Made by a program: the position numbers and the translations under genes. Below the pieces are notes generated by a model. It was not told the DNA's origin, searched no databases, and saw only the letters and a list, made by a program, of their open reading frames with translations. A stretch of DNA of 64,000 bases from positions 1 through 64,000 of the forward strand of contig CAWDXD010000022.1 in NCBI GenBank assembly GCA_963806145.1, given 5' to 3'. Each line of letters starts with the position of its first letter. Position 1 is the first letter of the stretch. The DNA is from DASXKD01 sp963806145. Lineage in GTDB: Bacteria; Actinomycetota; Actinomycetes; Streptosporangiales; Streptosporangiaceae. Of the stretch, positions 1 through 9,603 are shown in pieces.

Positions 1-2353
1 CGTGCGCGGGCAGCCAGACCACCCGGTCGGGCATGTCGCAGACCCGCACACTGAGGGTGATGGCTCCCCGCGCCGTGGTCACGCAGACCCTATCGCCGTC
101 GGCGGTGCCCGCTTCACCCGCGGTGGCCGCAGACATCAGGGCCTGCACCGGCCGTGCCGTGCCGGCCAGGAACGGCTCGCCGTCCTGCATCCGGCCGGTG
201 TCGATCAGCTGATGCCAGGTGGCCAGGACGGCCTCGCCGGGCCCGGGCAGGGACCGCGCGACAGGGGGGTAGTCCGGCGCGCTCGTCCGGATGCCCTGCC
301 AGCCGGTCAGCGTGCCCAGTTCGCGGCGCGCCGCGGCGGCATCGGGCAGCCCGAGGTGGACGTCCATCTCGTCCGCGATCCGGCCGAGTAGCTCCAGGTC
401 GGACTCCACGCCGGGGACGGCAAGCGCCGCGCCGAACGAGCCCGGCCTGCCCTCCCAGTTCAGGAACGTGCCGGCCTTCTCCGGCACCGCCGCCACCGGC
501 AGCACGACGTCCGCCCGGTCGGTGACGGCGCTGGTCCGCAGTTCCAGGCTCACCACGAACGCCGTTGCCTCGATCGCTTCCAGCGCGGCCTTCGGATCGG
601 GCAGGTCGGCCGGGTCCACCCCGGCCACGACGAGGGCGTCCAGGTCGCCGGCCAGCGCCGCCGCGAGGATCTGCCGGCCGTCCTTGCCAGGCTCGGCGGG
701 CAGCGCGGCGACACCCCAGGCACGGGCCACCTCGGCCCGCGCCGCCGGGTCGGCCACCGGGCGCCCGGCAGGCAGCAGGTCCGGCAGGGCGCCGGCCTCC
801 ACCGCGCCGCGCTCGCCAGCCCGGCGGGGCACCCAGGCCAGGCTGGCCCCGCTCGCACCGGCCAGCCGGGCGAGCGCGGACAGCGCCCCGGGCGTCTCGG
901 CAAGCCGCTCGCCCGCCAGGATGACCGCGCCGTCGGCGGTCAGCGCCCGGCCAGCCGCGGCCTCCACGGCGTCGGTGCCCATCTCGGCGGCCAGCCGGTT
1001 GAGCACCTCGGTCTCTGCGCCGGGCGGGGCGGCCAGCAGGGTGCCGCGCAGCTTCGCCAGCCCGCCGGTGGCCAGCGGGGCCAGCGAGTAGACGGCGAGG
1101 TTGCCGGCCCGGGCGGCCTTGCGCAGCCGCAGGAAGATGATCGGCGACTCCTCCTCGGGCTCCAGCCCGGCCAGCAGCACCGCAGGCGCGCGCTCCAGGT
1201 CGGCGTAGCTGACCCGGACCCCGGTGCCGGCCACCGCGGCGGCGAGGAACTGCGCCTCTTCCGCCGAGTGCGGGCGGGCCCGGGAGTCGATGTCGTTGCT
1301 GCCCAGGGCGACCCGGGCGAACTTGGCGTAGGCGTAGGCGTCTTCCAGGGTGAGCCTGCCGCCGGTGAGCACCCCCGCCCGGCCGCGGGCGCCGGCCAGG
1401 CCGGCCGCGGCCGCCTCGATCGCCTCCGCCCACGAGGCAGGGCGTAGCACGCCCTCGTTATCGCGCACCAAGGGGGTGGCCAGCCGGTCCGGCTGGGTGG
1501 CGTAGGTGAACGCCCACCGGCCCTTGTCGCAGTTCCACTCCTCGTTCACCTGCGGGTCGTTGCCGGCCAGGCGGCGGGTAACCACTCCGCGCCGGTGGTC
1601 GGTGCGCTGGCGGCACCCGGACGCGCAGTGCTCGCAGATGCTGGGCGTGGACACCAGGTCGAACGGCCGGGCGCGGAACCGGTAGGCGGCCCCGGTCAGC
1701 GCTCCGACCGGGCAGATCTGCACGGTGTTGCCGGAGAAGTAGGAGTCGAACGGCACCCCGTCGGCGGTGCCGATCTGCTGGTCGGGCCCGCGCTCCAGCA
1801 GTTCGATGAGCGGGTCGCCGGCGATCTGCTCGGCGAACCTGGTGCAGCGCGCGCAGGACACGCAGCGCTCCCGGTCCAGCAGGACCTCGCTGGACAGCGC
1901 CACCGGCTTGGCGAAGTGGCGCTTGGCCTCGGTGAACCGGGTCTCGCCGCGGCCGTTGGACATGGCCTGGTTCTGCAGCGGGCACTCGCCGCCCTTGTCG
2001 CACATGGGACAGTCGAGCGGGTGGTTGATCAGGAGCATTTCCATCACCCCGGCCTGTGCCTTCTCCGCCACCCGCGAGGTGAGCTGCGTGCGCAACTTCA
2101 TCCCGTCGGTGCAGGTGGTGGTGCACGACGCGAGCGGCTTGGCCTGGCCTTCCACCTCGACCAGGCACTGGCGGCAGGCGCCGACCGGGTCGAGCAGCGG
2201 GTGGTCGCAGAACCGGGGTATCTGGATCCCGAGCAACTCGGCCGCCCGGATCACCAGCATGCCCTTGGGCACGGTGATCTCGAAGCCGTCGATGGTGACG
2301 GTCACCCGCTGCTCCACGGGCGCCAGCGCCCCCGACTCAGCCTGTGCGGTCAT
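1..2353 (-). CDS. nuoG: NADH-quinone oxidoreductase subunit G (partial, runs off left edge)
   Basis: This is the iron-sulfur subunit of the peripheral arm of respiratory complex I, which carries electrons from NuoF/NuoE towards NuoB. The visible 784 codons are open with no shift. An N-terminal 2Fe-2S ferredoxin domain has Cys49, Cys60, Cys63 and Cys77. It is followed by the His111/Cys115/Cys118/Cys124 cluster (HPLDCPMC) and a CVSCARC cluster. Near residue 240 a CEHCASGC motif opens the molybdopterin-oxidoreductase-like domain. The ATG lies 3 bases downstream of the nuoF stop, so the genes are translationally linked. The C-terminus is outside the window. Identification is firm from the motifs and from operon order. 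Confidence 0.96.
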   Translation of the reverse strand, partial: MTAQAESGALAPVEQRVTVTIDGFEITVPKGMLVIRAAELLGIQIPRFCDHPLLDPVGACRQCLVEVEGQAKPLASCTTTCTDGMKLRTQLTSRVAEKAQAGVMEMLLINHPLDCPMCDKGGECPLQNQAMSNGRGETRFTEAKRHFAKPVALSSEVLLDRERCVSCARCTRFAEQIAGDPLIELLERGPDQQIGTADGVPFDSYFSGNTVQICPVGALTGAAYRFRARPFDLVSTPSICEHCASGCRQRTDHRRGVVTRRLAGNDPQVNEEWNCDKGRWAFTYATQPDRLATPLVRDNEGVLRPASWAEAIEAAAAGLAGARGRAGVLTGGRLTLEDAYAYAKFARVALGSNDIDSRARPHSAEEAQFLAAAVAGTGVRVSYADLERAPAVLLAGLEPEEESPIIFLRLRKAARAGNLAVYSLAPLATGGLAKLRGTLLAAPPGAETEVLNRLAAEMGTDAVEAAAGRALTADGAVILAGERLAETPGALSALARLAGASGASLAWVPRRAGERGAVEAGALPDLLPAGRPVADPAARAEVARAWGVAALPAEPGKDGRQILAAALAGDLDALVVAGVDPADLPDPKAALEAIEATAFVVSLELRTSAVTDRADVVLPVAAVPEKAGTFLNWEGRPGSFGAALAVPGVESDLELLGRIADEMDVHLGLPDAAAARRELGTLTGWQGIRTSAPDYPPVARSLPGPGEAVLATWHQLIDTGRMQDGEPFLAGTARPVQALMSAATAGEAGTADGDRVCVTTARGAITLSVRVCDMPDRVVWLPAH

Positions 2354-2356
2354 TGG

Positions 2357-3661
2357 TCACTGACCTCCGTCGGCCCAGGCCGTCGAGGCGGCGGGATCGA
2401 ACGGGCAGCCGCCGCGCTTGAAGTGCTCGATGAACTCGTCCCTGAAGTACTTGATCGAGGACACCACCGGGCTGATCGCACCGTCGCCGAACGCGCAGAA
2501 CGCGCGCCCGGCGATGTTGTCACAGATGTCGAGCAGCTTGTCCAGGTCCTCGTCGGTGCCATGGCCCCGGTCCAGCCGGTCAAGGACGCGGACCATCCAG
2601 TACGTCCCCTCGCGGCACGGGGTGCACTTGCCGCAGGACTCGTGCTGGTAGAACTCGGTCCACCGGAGCGTGGCGCGGACCACGCAGGTGGTGTCGTCAA
2701 AGATCTGCAGCGCCCGGGTGCCGAGCATGGAGCCCGCCGCGCCGACGCCCTCGAAGTCCAGCGGCACGTCGAGGTGCTCGTCGGTGAAGATCGGCGTGGA
2801 CGACCCGCCGGGCGTCCAGAACTTCAGCGCGTGACCGGCCCGGACGCCGCCGGCCAGGCCGAGGAGTTCCCGCAGGGTGACGCCGAGCGGCGCCTCGTAC
2901 TGGCCCGGCGTGGTCACGTGCCCGGTCAGCGAGAAGATGCCGAACCCCTTGGACCTCTCGGTGCCCAGCGCGGCGAACGCCGCGGCGCCGTGCCGCAGGA
3001 TGGACGGCACGCTGGCGATCGACTCCACGTTGTTGACCACGGTGGGGCAGGCGTAGAGCCCGGCGATGGCCGGGAACGGCGGCTTCAGCCGCGGCTGCCC
3101 GCGCAGGCCCTCCAGCGAGTCGAGCAGCGCCGTCTCCTCGCCGCACTCGTAGGCGCCGGCCCCCGCGTGCACGGTCACGTCCAGGTCGAACCCGGAGCCG
3201 AGGATGTTCTCGCCCAGGTACCCGGCCGCGTAGGCCTCGGCGACCGCGTGGTGCACCCGGCGGATGACATGCAGCACCTCGCCGCGCACGTAGATGAAGG
3301 CCCGGTTCGCCCTGATGGCATACGCGGCGATGATCGCGCCCTCGACCAGCGCCTGCGGGGTGGCCAGCATCAGCGGGATGTCCTTGCAGGTTCCCGGCTC
3401 GGACTCGTCGGCGTTGACCACCAGGTAGTGCGGCTTGCCGTCGCCTTGCGGGATGAAGCCCCACTTGACCCCGGTGGGGAAGCCAGCGCCGCCGCGGCCG
3501 CGCAGCCCGGAGTCCTTCACCGCCTGGATGACCTCGTCCGGGTCCATGCCGAGCGCCTTCGGCAGCGCCTGGTACCCGCCGGAGCGCCGGTAGGCCTCCA
3601 TCGTGAACGAGTCGGGCTCGTCCCAGTGTGCGGTGAGCGCCGGGGTCAGCACCGAGGTCAT
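2357..3661 (-). CDS. nuoF: NADH-quinone oxidoreductase subunit F (NADH/FMN-binding)
   Basis: This is the 434-residue flavoprotein subunit of complex I. It oxidises NADH through FMN and passes electrons to its 4Fe-4S centre and NuoE. The NADH-binding motif GRGGAGFPTG is at residues 55-64 and the FMN-site motif NADESEPGTCKD at 83-94. The N3 cluster ligands are Cys343, Cys346, Cys349 and Cys389. The frame stays open upstream, but the ATG at 3661 was chosen because it overlaps the nuoE stop as ATGA and gives the usual family N-terminus. No frameshift. Confidence 0.97.
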   Translation of the reverse strand: MTSVLTPALTAHWDEPDSFTMEAYRRSGGYQALPKALGMDPDEVIQAVKDSGLRGRGGAGFPTGVKWGFIPQGDGKPHYLVVNADESEPGTCKDIPLMLATPQALVEGAIIAAYAIRANRAFIYVRGEVLHVIRRVHHAVAEAYAAGYLGENILGSGFDLDVTVHAGAGAYECGEETALLDSLEGLRGQPRLKPPFPAIAGLYACPTVVNNVESIASVPSILRHGAAAFAALGTERSKGFGIFSLTGHVTTPGQYEAPLGVTLRELLGLAGGVRAGHALKFWTPGGSSTPIFTDEHLDVPLDFEGVGAAGSMLGTRALQIFDDTTCVVRATLRWTEFYQHESCGKCTPCREGTYWMVRVLDRLDRGHGTDEDLDKLLDICDNIAGRAFCAFGDGAISPVVSSIKYFRDEFIEHFKRGGCPFDPAASTAWADGGQ

Positions 3662-4323
3662 GCCGCGCCCCCGTCGTCCGGCGTCCAGCCGTGCTCCCTG
3701 GCGATGCGCAGGCCGGCCAGCGTGGGCCGCCCGGCGGTGTCCCCGCCGGTGGCCTGGTCGTCGGGGAACCCGGCCAGGATCCGGCCCGCCTGCTTCCAGG
3801 TGGCCAGCCGCGGGGCGCCGCGGCTGGGCGCGACCGCCTTGCCCGCCCGCAGGTCGTCGACCAGCTCCCGGGCCGAGCCCGGGGTCATGTTGTCGAAGAA
3901 CTCCCAGTTCACCATCACCACCGGCGCATAGTCGCAGGCGGCGTTGCACTCGACGTGCTCCAGGCTGACCTTGCCGTCATCGGTGGGCTCGTCGTCACCC
4001 ACGCCGAGGTGCTCGCGCAGCCCGGCGAGGATCTGGTCGCCGCCCATGACGGCGCAGAGCGTGTTGGTGCACACGCCCACGTGGTACTCGCCGACCGGGC
4101 GGCGCTTGTACATCGTGTAGAAGCTCACCACCGCGCTCACCTCGGCCTCGGTCAGCCCGAGGTGGCGGGCGCAGAAGGCGATGCCGTCGTCGGAGACGTA
4201 GCCCTCCTCGGCCTGGGCCAGGTGGAGCAGCGGAAGCAGGGCCGACCGCGGGCGCGGGTACCTGCCGATGATCCCGGGAGCCTCCGCGTCCAGCCGGGCA
4301 AGCGCCTCATTGCTGAAGGGCAT
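3658..4323 (-). CDS. nuoE: NADH-quinone oxidoreductase subunit E (2Fe-2S)
   Basis: This is the 221-residue thioredoxin-like 2Fe-2S subunit of the complex I NADH-oxidising module, partner of NuoF. The cluster ligands follow the family pattern: Cys85 and Cys90 in VCTNTLC, then Cys126 and Cys130 in CNAAC. It has a roughly 40-residue C-terminal tail beyond the cluster fold. Its ATG shares one base with the nuoD stop (TAATG) and its stop overlaps the nuoF start, so nuoD, nuoE and nuoF are coupled. Confidence 0.96.
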   Translation of the reverse strand: MPFSNEALARLDAEAPGIIGRYPRPRSALLPLLHLAQAEEGYVSDDGIAFCARHLGLTEAEVSAVVSFYTMYKRRPVGEYHVGVCTNTLCAVMGGDQILAGLREHLGVGDDEPTDDGKVSLEHVECNAACDYAPVVMVNWEFFDNMTPGSARELVDDLRAGKAVAPSRGAPRLATWKQAGRILAGFPDDQATGGDTAGRPTLAGLRIAREHGWTPDDGGAA

Positions 4324-5639
4324 TACCTGTCCACCCCTCCCATCACAGGGTCTATGGTCGCCACGGCCGCGATCACGTCAGCGATCATGCCGCCCTCGGT
4401 CATCGCCGCGAGCGACTGCAGGTTGGTGAACGAGGGATCCCGGAAATGCGCGCGGAACGGCCTCGTACCGCCGTCGCTGACCGCATGGCAGCCTAGCTCC
4501 CCGCGCGGTGACTCGACGCTGGTGTACACCTGCCCGGCCGGAACCCGGAAGCCCTCGGTCACCAGCTTGAAGTGATGGATGAGCGCCTCCATGGACTCCC
4601 CCATGATGTGCGCGATGTGATCCGGCGAGTTCCCCAGGCCGTCGGCGCCCACCGAGAGCCGGGCAGGCCAGCCGATCTTGGGGTCGTCGATCATGACCGG
4701 GTCGTCCTTCGGCCGCTTGGCCGCCAGCCGGTCCACGCACTGGGAGATGATCTTGAGGGATTCCTCCATCTCGTCCATCCGGATCAGGTACCTGCCGTAG
4801 GCGTCGCAGCCGGTCTGCGTCGGCACGTCGAAATCGTAGGTCTCGTAACCGCAGTACGGCTGGCTCTTGCGCAGATCCCACGGGAGCCCGGTGGCCCGCA
4901 GCACCGGGCCGGTGACGCCGAGCGCCATGCAGCCGGTCAGGTCGAGATAGGCAACGTTCTTCGTGCGGCCCAGGTAGATCGGGTTCGCGTCGAGGAGCGC
5001 GCGCAGCTCACCGATCTGCCGCGGCATGACACGCAGGAACTCCCTGAGCCCTTCCAGGGCACCGTGCGGGAGGTCCTGGGACACCCCGCCAGGCCGGACA
5101 TAGGCGTGGTTCATCCGCAGGCCGGAGATGAGCTCGAACAGGTCGAGCACTTTTTCCCGTTCCCGCAGCCCGTACAGCAGGACGGTGGTCGCGCCGAGTT
5201 CCAGCCCGAACGTGCCGATCGCCATCATGTGCGAGGAGATCCGGTTCAGCTCCATCATGAGCACCCGCAGCACGGTGGCCCGCGGCGGGATCTCCTGCTC
5301 GATGCCGAGCAGCCGCTCCACGGCCAGGCAGTAGACGGTCTCGTTGAAGATCGGGGCCAGGTAGTCCATCCGGGTGCAGAACGTGACGCCCTGCGTCCAG
5401 GTACGGAACTCCATGTTCTTCTCGATGCCGGTGTGCAGGTATCCGATGACCGGGCGCAGCTCGGTGACGGTCTCCCCGTCCAGGGTCAGGACCAGCCGGA
5501 GCACGCCGTGCGTGGAGGGGTGCTGCGGCCCCATGTTGACGATGAGCCGCTCTTCGCCCGCCTCGTCGGCGGCATTGACGACCTCGTCCCAGTCCTGGCC
5601 GCCGACGTTGTAGACGCGGCCCTCGGTCTCCGCCGTCAT
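4323..5639 (-). CDS. nuoD: NADH-quinone oxidoreductase subunit D (49 kDa)
   Basis: This 438-residue subunit is related to the large subunit of NiFe hydrogenases and forms the quinone-binding cavity of complex I with NuoB. The sequence shows the conserved NMGPQHPSTHGV segment near residue 34, the GYLHTGIEK motif, and the C-terminal VESPRGELG and DPSFTNLQ motifs. The open frame extends far upstream. The ATG at 5639 overlaps the nuoC stop by four bases (ATGA) and gives the normal family length. Confidence 0.96.
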   Translation of the reverse strand: MTAETEGRVYNVGGQDWDEVVNAADEAGEERLIVNMGPQHPSTHGVLRLVLTLDGETVTELRPVIGYLHTGIEKNMEFRTWTQGVTFCTRMDYLAPIFNETVYCLAVERLLGIEQEIPPRATVLRVLMMELNRISSHMMAIGTFGLELGATTVLLYGLREREKVLDLFELISGLRMNHAYVRPGGVSQDLPHGALEGLREFLRVMPRQIGELRALLDANPIYLGRTKNVAYLDLTGCMALGVTGPVLRATGLPWDLRKSQPYCGYETYDFDVPTQTGCDAYGRYLIRMDEMEESLKIISQCVDRLAAKRPKDDPVMIDDPKIGWPARLSVGADGLGNSPDHIAHIMGESMEALIHHFKLVTEGFRVPAGQVYTSVESPRGELGCHAVSDGGTRPFRAHFRDPSFTNLQSLAAMTEGGMIADVIAAVATIDPVMGGVDR

Positions 5640-6364
5640 TGGTACGCTCTCCGATCCTCGGGGGGCGGCACCGTCGCGCCGCGGTACTCGACCGGGATTC
5701 CGCCCAGCGGGTAGTCCTTGCGCTGCGGGTGGCCCTTCCAGTCGTCGGGCATCTCGATCCGGGTGAGGGCGGGATGGCCCTCGAAGACGACACCGAAGAA
5801 GTCCCAGGTCTCCCGCTCGTGCCAGTCGCAGGTCGGGTACACGCTCACCAGCGAGGGAATCCGCGGGTCGCTGTCGGGCGCGCTCACCTCGAGCCGGACC
5901 CGCCGGTTGTGGGTGATGGACAGCAGCGGGTAGACGGCGTGCAGCTCGCGCCCGGTGTCCCAGGGGTAGTGGACTCCGCTGACCCCCAGGCACATCTGGA
6001 AGGCCAGCGACGGCTCGTCGCGCAGCAGCCTGGCGACCGCCACCAGGTGCTCGCGCGGCACGTGCAGGGTCAGCTCGCCGCGCTCGACCACCACCCGGGA
6101 CACCGCCTCGGCGAACGCCGGGCCGTCGCGCTCCAGGCCCTCGGCGAGCCGGTCGGCGATCTCGTCGAAGTACTCCCCGTAGGGGCGGGCGGTGGCCGCC
6201 GGGCCCGGGCGCCGCACCTGCAGCCCGCCGTAACCTGAGGTGTCGCCGGTGGTCCCGGTGCCGAAACTGCCGGTGCGCTCGACCTGCTCGCCCAGCCGGA
6301 GCTCGCCCGCGGCCGCGGCCGGGTCCGGCTGGCCGCTGGTGCCCGGCGCGTTCTCGCTGGTCAC
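5636..6364 (-). CDS. nuoC: NADH-quinone oxidoreductase subunit C (30 kDa)
   Basis: This 242-residue hydrophilic subunit of the complex I connecting module binds next to NuoD and NuoB. The 30-kDa signature lies in the C-terminal third (WHERETWDFFGVVFEGHP, then HPQRKDYPLGG). The first 60 residues are Pro/Gly-rich and variable. The GTG at 6364 was chosen over an earlier in-frame start because it overlaps the nuoB stop as GTGA, matching the coupling elsewhere in this operon. Confidence 0.94.
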   Translation of the reverse strand: MTSENAPGTSGQPDPAAAAGELRLGEQVERTGSFGTGTTGDTSGYGGLQVRRPGPAATARPYGEYFDEIADRLAEGLERDGPAFAEAVSRVVVERGELTLHVPREHLVAVARLLRDEPSLAFQMCLGVSGVHYPWDTGRELHAVYPLLSITHNRRVRLEVSAPDSDPRIPSLVSVYPTCDWHERETWDFFGVVFEGHPALTRIEMPDDWKGHPQRKDYPLGGIPVEYRGATVPPPEDRRAYQ

Positions 6365-6954
6365 GACTGCTCCCTCGGCTGAGGCTGGCCACCGCCGATG
6401 CCCAGCTGGCCGCCGGTCCCCTGGGTGAGCGGCAGCCGCCGGAGCCTGGCCTGCTCCAGTTCCTCGACCTCCGCCTTCCGGTTGGCGCCCAGTTTCATGT
6501 TCTGGATCTTGTCGTGCAGCTTGACGATCGCGTCCAGCAGCATCTCCGGCCGTGGCGGGCAGCCGGGGAGGTAGATGTCCACCGGGACGATGTGGTCCAC
6601 GCCCTGCACGATGGCGTAGTTGTTGAACATGCCGCCGCTGGACGCGCAGACGCCCATGGAGATGACCCACTTGGGGTCGGCCATCTGGTCGTAGATCTGC
6701 CGGAGCACCGGTCCCATCTTCTGGCTCACCCGTCCGGCGACGATCATCAGGTCGGCCTGGCGCGGCGTGTTCGACGCCCGCTCCATGCCGAACCTGGCCA
6801 GGTCGTGGCGGGGACCACCGGTCGAGATGAGTTCCATCGCACAGCAGGCCAGGCCGAACGTGGCAGGCCACACCGAGCTTTTGCGCGCGTACCCGGCCAG
6901 CTTCTCGACGCTCGTGAGCAGGATTCCGCTTGGCAGCTTTTCTTCAATTCCCAT
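6361..6954 (-). CDS. nuoB: NADH-quinone oxidoreductase subunit B (cluster N2)
   Basis: This 197-residue subunit holds cluster N2, the last iron-sulfur centre before quinone. The four ligands are visible: adjacent Cys37-Cys38 (GLACCAMEL), Cys103 (SMGVCASSGG) and Cys132 (LPGCPPRPE). A Gln/Arg-rich tail of about 40 residues follows the core fold. The ATG at 6954 is used because the longer open frame upstream runs into nuoA in another frame. nuoA ends two bases upstream. Confidence 0.97.
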   Translation of the reverse strand: MGIEEKLPSGILLTSVEKLAGYARKSSVWPATFGLACCAMELISTGGPRHDLARFGMERASNTPRQADLMIVAGRVSQKMGPVLRQIYDQMADPKWVISMGVCASSGGMFNNYAIVQGVDHIVPVDIYLPGCPPRPEMLLDAIVKLHDKIQNMKLGANRKAEVEELEQARLRRLPLTQGTGGQLGIGGGQPQPREQS

Positions 6955-6956
6955 TG

Positions 6957-7319
6957 CTAGTCCCAGTTCAGCCCGCCGCGCCGCCACACGTAGGCGTACG
7001 CGACCAGCACCGTGGCGATGAACAGCACCATCTCGACCAGCCCGAACACGCCGAGGCTGGTGAAGGTGACCGCCCACGGGTAGAGGAAGATGATCTCGAT
7101 GTCGAAGAGGATGAACAGCATCGCCGTCACGTAGTACTTCACCGGGAACCGGCCGCCGCCCTGGGGCTGCGGGGTCGGCTCGATCCCGCTCTCGTAGGCC
7201 TGCAGCTTGGCCCGGTTCCACCGTTTCGGGCCCGCGAGCGAGCCCATGACGAGCGACAAGCTCGCGAAAACCGCGGCCAGCGCCGCCAGTATCAGGATCG
7301 GCACGTACAAGCTCAGCAC
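6957..7319 (-). CDS. nuoA: NADH-quinone oxidoreductase subunit A
   Basis: This 120-residue membrane subunit of complex I is the first gene of the nuo operon. Three hydrophobic segments are evident (about residues 5-27, 63-85 and 90-112). The loop after the first contains the conserved YESGIEP motif and KYYVTAMLFILFDIEIIF lies at the second. It begins 42 bases downstream of the reductase gene stop on the same strand, so co-transcription is likely. Confidence 0.96.
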   Translation of the reverse strand: MLSLYVPILILAALAAVFASLSLVMGSLAGPKRWNRAKLQAYESGIEPTPQPQGGGRFPVKYYVTAMLFILFDIEIIFLYPWAVTFTSLGVFGLVEMVLFIATVLVAYAYVWRRGGLNWD

Positions 7320-7361
7320 CGGATGCCTCTCCTTTCTCCTCTGTTCGTGGCCCGCGGCCGC

Positions 7362-8675
7362 TCAGGCTGCGGGCGTCAGCCGGGACAGCGCGTTGATCAC
7401 GCGGTCGGCCGCATCACCGCCCTGTGGCTCGGTCAGGTTCGCCAAGAGTTTGAGTACCAGGCGCATCACCGCCGGCCTGGGCATCCCGTGCCGGGTGGCG
7501 AACTTCATCACCCAGGGATGCCCGATGGCCCCGACGAACTTACGCCCGAGGGTGTAGTAGCCACCGTAGGCATCCCGCAGCGCCTGCGGGTAACCGTGCA
7601 GCGCCCGCTCGGTGCTGGCCTGGTCGGCCTGGGCCAGGGCGCGGGCGATCACGCGCGCGGCGATCTCGCCGGATTCCATCGCGTAGGCGATGCCCTCGCC
7701 GTTGAACGGGTTGACCATACCGCCCGCGTCCCCGGCGAGCAGCAGCCCGCGGGTGTAGTGCGGGGTCCGGTTGAAGCCCATCGGCAGCGCGGCGCCCCGT
7801 ATCGGCTCGGTCCGGTTCTCCTCGGTGTAGCCCCATTCGGCGGGCATCCCGGCCAGCCAGCGGCGCAGCAGGTCGCGGTAGTCGGTGTGCTGGAACGCCG
7901 CGCTGGTGTTCAGCAGCCCCAGGCCCACGTTGCTGGTCCCGTCGCCGGCCCCGAAGATCCAGCCGTACCCGGGCAGGAGCCGGTCGCCGTCCCACAACTC
8001 CAGCCAGGACTCCAGGTAGTCGTCGTCGTGCCGGGGGCTGGTGTAGTAGGTGCGGACCGCCACCCCGAGCGGCCGGTCGTCCCGCTTGGCCAGCCCCATG
8101 GCCAGGGACAACCGGGAGGAGTTGCCGTCCGCCGCGACAACCACGCGGGCCCGGTAGGTGCGCGGTGCCCCGCCGGAGTCCGGCGCGCCGGCGCGCGCCG
8201 TCACCCCGGTGATCCGCCCGGTCGTCTCGTCGAGCACCGGGGCGGTGACGTTGACGCCTTCGAGCAGCCGCGCGCCGGCCTTGCTCGCCGCGCGGGCCAG
8301 TGTCTCGTCGAAACCGAGCCGGCTGCGCATCATCCCGTAGCCCGGGTAGCTGGCCAGGTCGGGCCAGTCCAGTTCGAGGCGGACCCCGCCGCCGATGATG
8401 CGCAGGCCCTTGTTCGGGAACCAGCCGTCCTCGGGGTTCAGCGGGATCCCCATGCCGAGGAGTTGCTTGACCGCGCGCGGGGTCAGCCCGTCGCCGCACA
8501 CCTTTTCCCTGGGGAAATGGCTCTTCTCCAGCACCAGCACGTCCAGCCCGGCCTGGGCCAGGTGGAAAGCGGTGGACGAGCCCGCCGGCCCGGCGCCTAC
8601 CACAATGACGTCAGCCGAATCTGCGGGGGCATTGGGTGGGGCGGTGGGGTCAGAGCTAGCAGCGTGCTGGTGCAT
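7362..8675 (-). CDS. Geranylgeranyl reductase family flavoprotein (probable menaquinone reductase)
   Basis: FAD-dependent reductase of about 437 residues that saturates isoprenoid double bonds. In actinobacteria the family includes MenJ, which reduces the menaquinone side chain. An N-terminal Rossmann motif VVGAGPAGSS is near residue 27. An EKVCGDGLTPRA segment and a second FAD motif, LLAGDAGGMVNPFNGEGI, are typical of the family. Its place between menG and nuoA supports a quinone role. The ATG at 8675 is preferred; a GTG or TTG start 36 bases upstream is also open. The exact substrate is inferred. Confidence 0.88.
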   Translation of the reverse strand: MHQHAASSDPTAPPNAPADSADVIVVGAGPAGSSTAFHLAQAGLDVLVLEKSHFPREKVCGDGLTPRAVKQLLGMGIPLNPEDGWFPNKGLRIIGGGVRLELDWPDLASYPGYGMMRSRLGFDETLARAASKAGARLLEGVNVTAPVLDETTGRITGVTARAGAPDSGGAPRTYRARVVVAADGNSSRLSLAMGLAKRDDRPLGVAVRTYYTSPRHDDDYLESWLELWDGDRLLPGYGWIFGAGDGTSNVGLGLLNTSAAFQHTDYRDLLRRWLAGMPAEWGYTEENRTEPIRGAALPMGFNRTPHYTRGLLLAGDAGGMVNPFNGEGIAYAMESGEIAARVIARALAQADQASTERALHGYPQALRDAYGGYYTLGRKFVGAIGHPWVMKFATRHGMPRPAVMRLVLKLLANLTEPQGGDAADRVINALSRLTPAA

Positions 8676-8818
8676 CCGAACGTATCCCGACTGTCTTGTG
8701 AAGCTGTTCACAAGTGCTTACTGGAGGAGTCTAAACCTTTGCCCATGGCGCCACGGATCCCGGCCCTGGCACCACAATCCATCCGGCGCGCTCCGTCCTC
8801 CGGAGGCACTCCGCATGG

Positions 8819-9548
8819 TTACTCCGGGCGGAGCGCCGCATGCACGGTCACCACCCCGAGCGTCAGGTTCCGCCAGCGTATCGCCGACCATCCGGCCGCA
8901 CCCATCCGCCTGGCCAGTTCCGGCGCCCGCGGCCATTCCCTGATCGACTCGGCCAGGTACTCGTAGGCGTCGCCGGACGGGGACAGCCGCCGGGCCACGG
9001 CCGGCAGGGCGGTAGCTCAGGTAGCGCCCGTACCAGTCGTCCAGCCGGGCCGCGGGCAGGTGCCCGAACTCGCATATCACCAGCCGGCCGCCCGGCCTGG
9101 TGACCCGCAGCATCTCGGCGAGAGCGGCATCGGGGTCGGCGACGTTGCGCAGGCCGAAGGAGATGGTCACGGCATCGAACGCGCCGTCGCGGAACGGCAG
9201 GGCGAGCGCATCCCCGGCCGCGAAGCGCACCGGCCCCGTGGCCGGGCCATCGGGCCGGCGCCCGCTGGCCGCCTTGCGCGCCCCTACCTGCAGCATGCCC
9301 AGGGAAAAATCACAGGCGACGCAATACGCTCCGGCCGTGGTGAACGTCCGCGACGAGGTACCGGTGCCCGCGGCCAGGTCCAGCACGCGCTCGCCGGGGC
9401 GGGCCGCCACCGCGGCCGCGACGACCCGCCGCCACAGCCGGTCCTGGCCGAGCGAGAGGACGTCGTTGAGCAGGTCGTAACGCTCGGCGATCTGGTCGAA
9501 CATAGCTGCGACGTCCGCCGGCCGCTTATCCATACCAGCCTTAGTCAT
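8819..9548 (-). CDS. menG: Demethylmenaquinone methyltransferase, UbiE/MenG family, with a +1 frameshift
   Basis: SAM-dependent methyltransferase for the last step of menaquinone synthesis. The first part has MFDQIAERYDLLND, the SAM motif LDLAAGTGTSS and ISFGLRNV. Near base 9003 one extra base (ccgcc context) shifts the frame. Dropping it restores a normal C-terminus (AYEYLAESIREWP, then GWSAIRWRNLTLGVV) ending in TAA at 8819, about 242 residues in all. The reading frame as given instead runs on as arginine-rich nonsense. An alternative start is the ATG at 9533. An essential quinone enzyme with a single shift suggests a sequence error. Confidence 0.9.
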
Positions 9549-9603
9549 CACATAAGCCCCGTTCGTGAGGACGTGGGACCGGGGTCGGCCTGGGTACCCA
9601 GAG

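Noticed and set aside
1595..3931. A 778-codon plus-strand open frame opposite nuoG/nuoF
   Set aside because: It mirrors the third-position GC bias of genuine minus-strand nuo genes, is rich in Arg/Gly/His/Pro without domains, and crosses gene boundaries.
2357..3949. The longest possible start for nuoF at 3949
   Set aside because: The extra 96 codons overlap nuoE and are arginine/glycine-rich noise; the ATG at 3661 gives ATGA coupling and the family N-terminus.
6930..8966. A 678-codon plus-strand open frame opposite nuoA and the reductase
   Set aside because: Shadow of well-supported minus-strand genes; no motif, no ribosome site.
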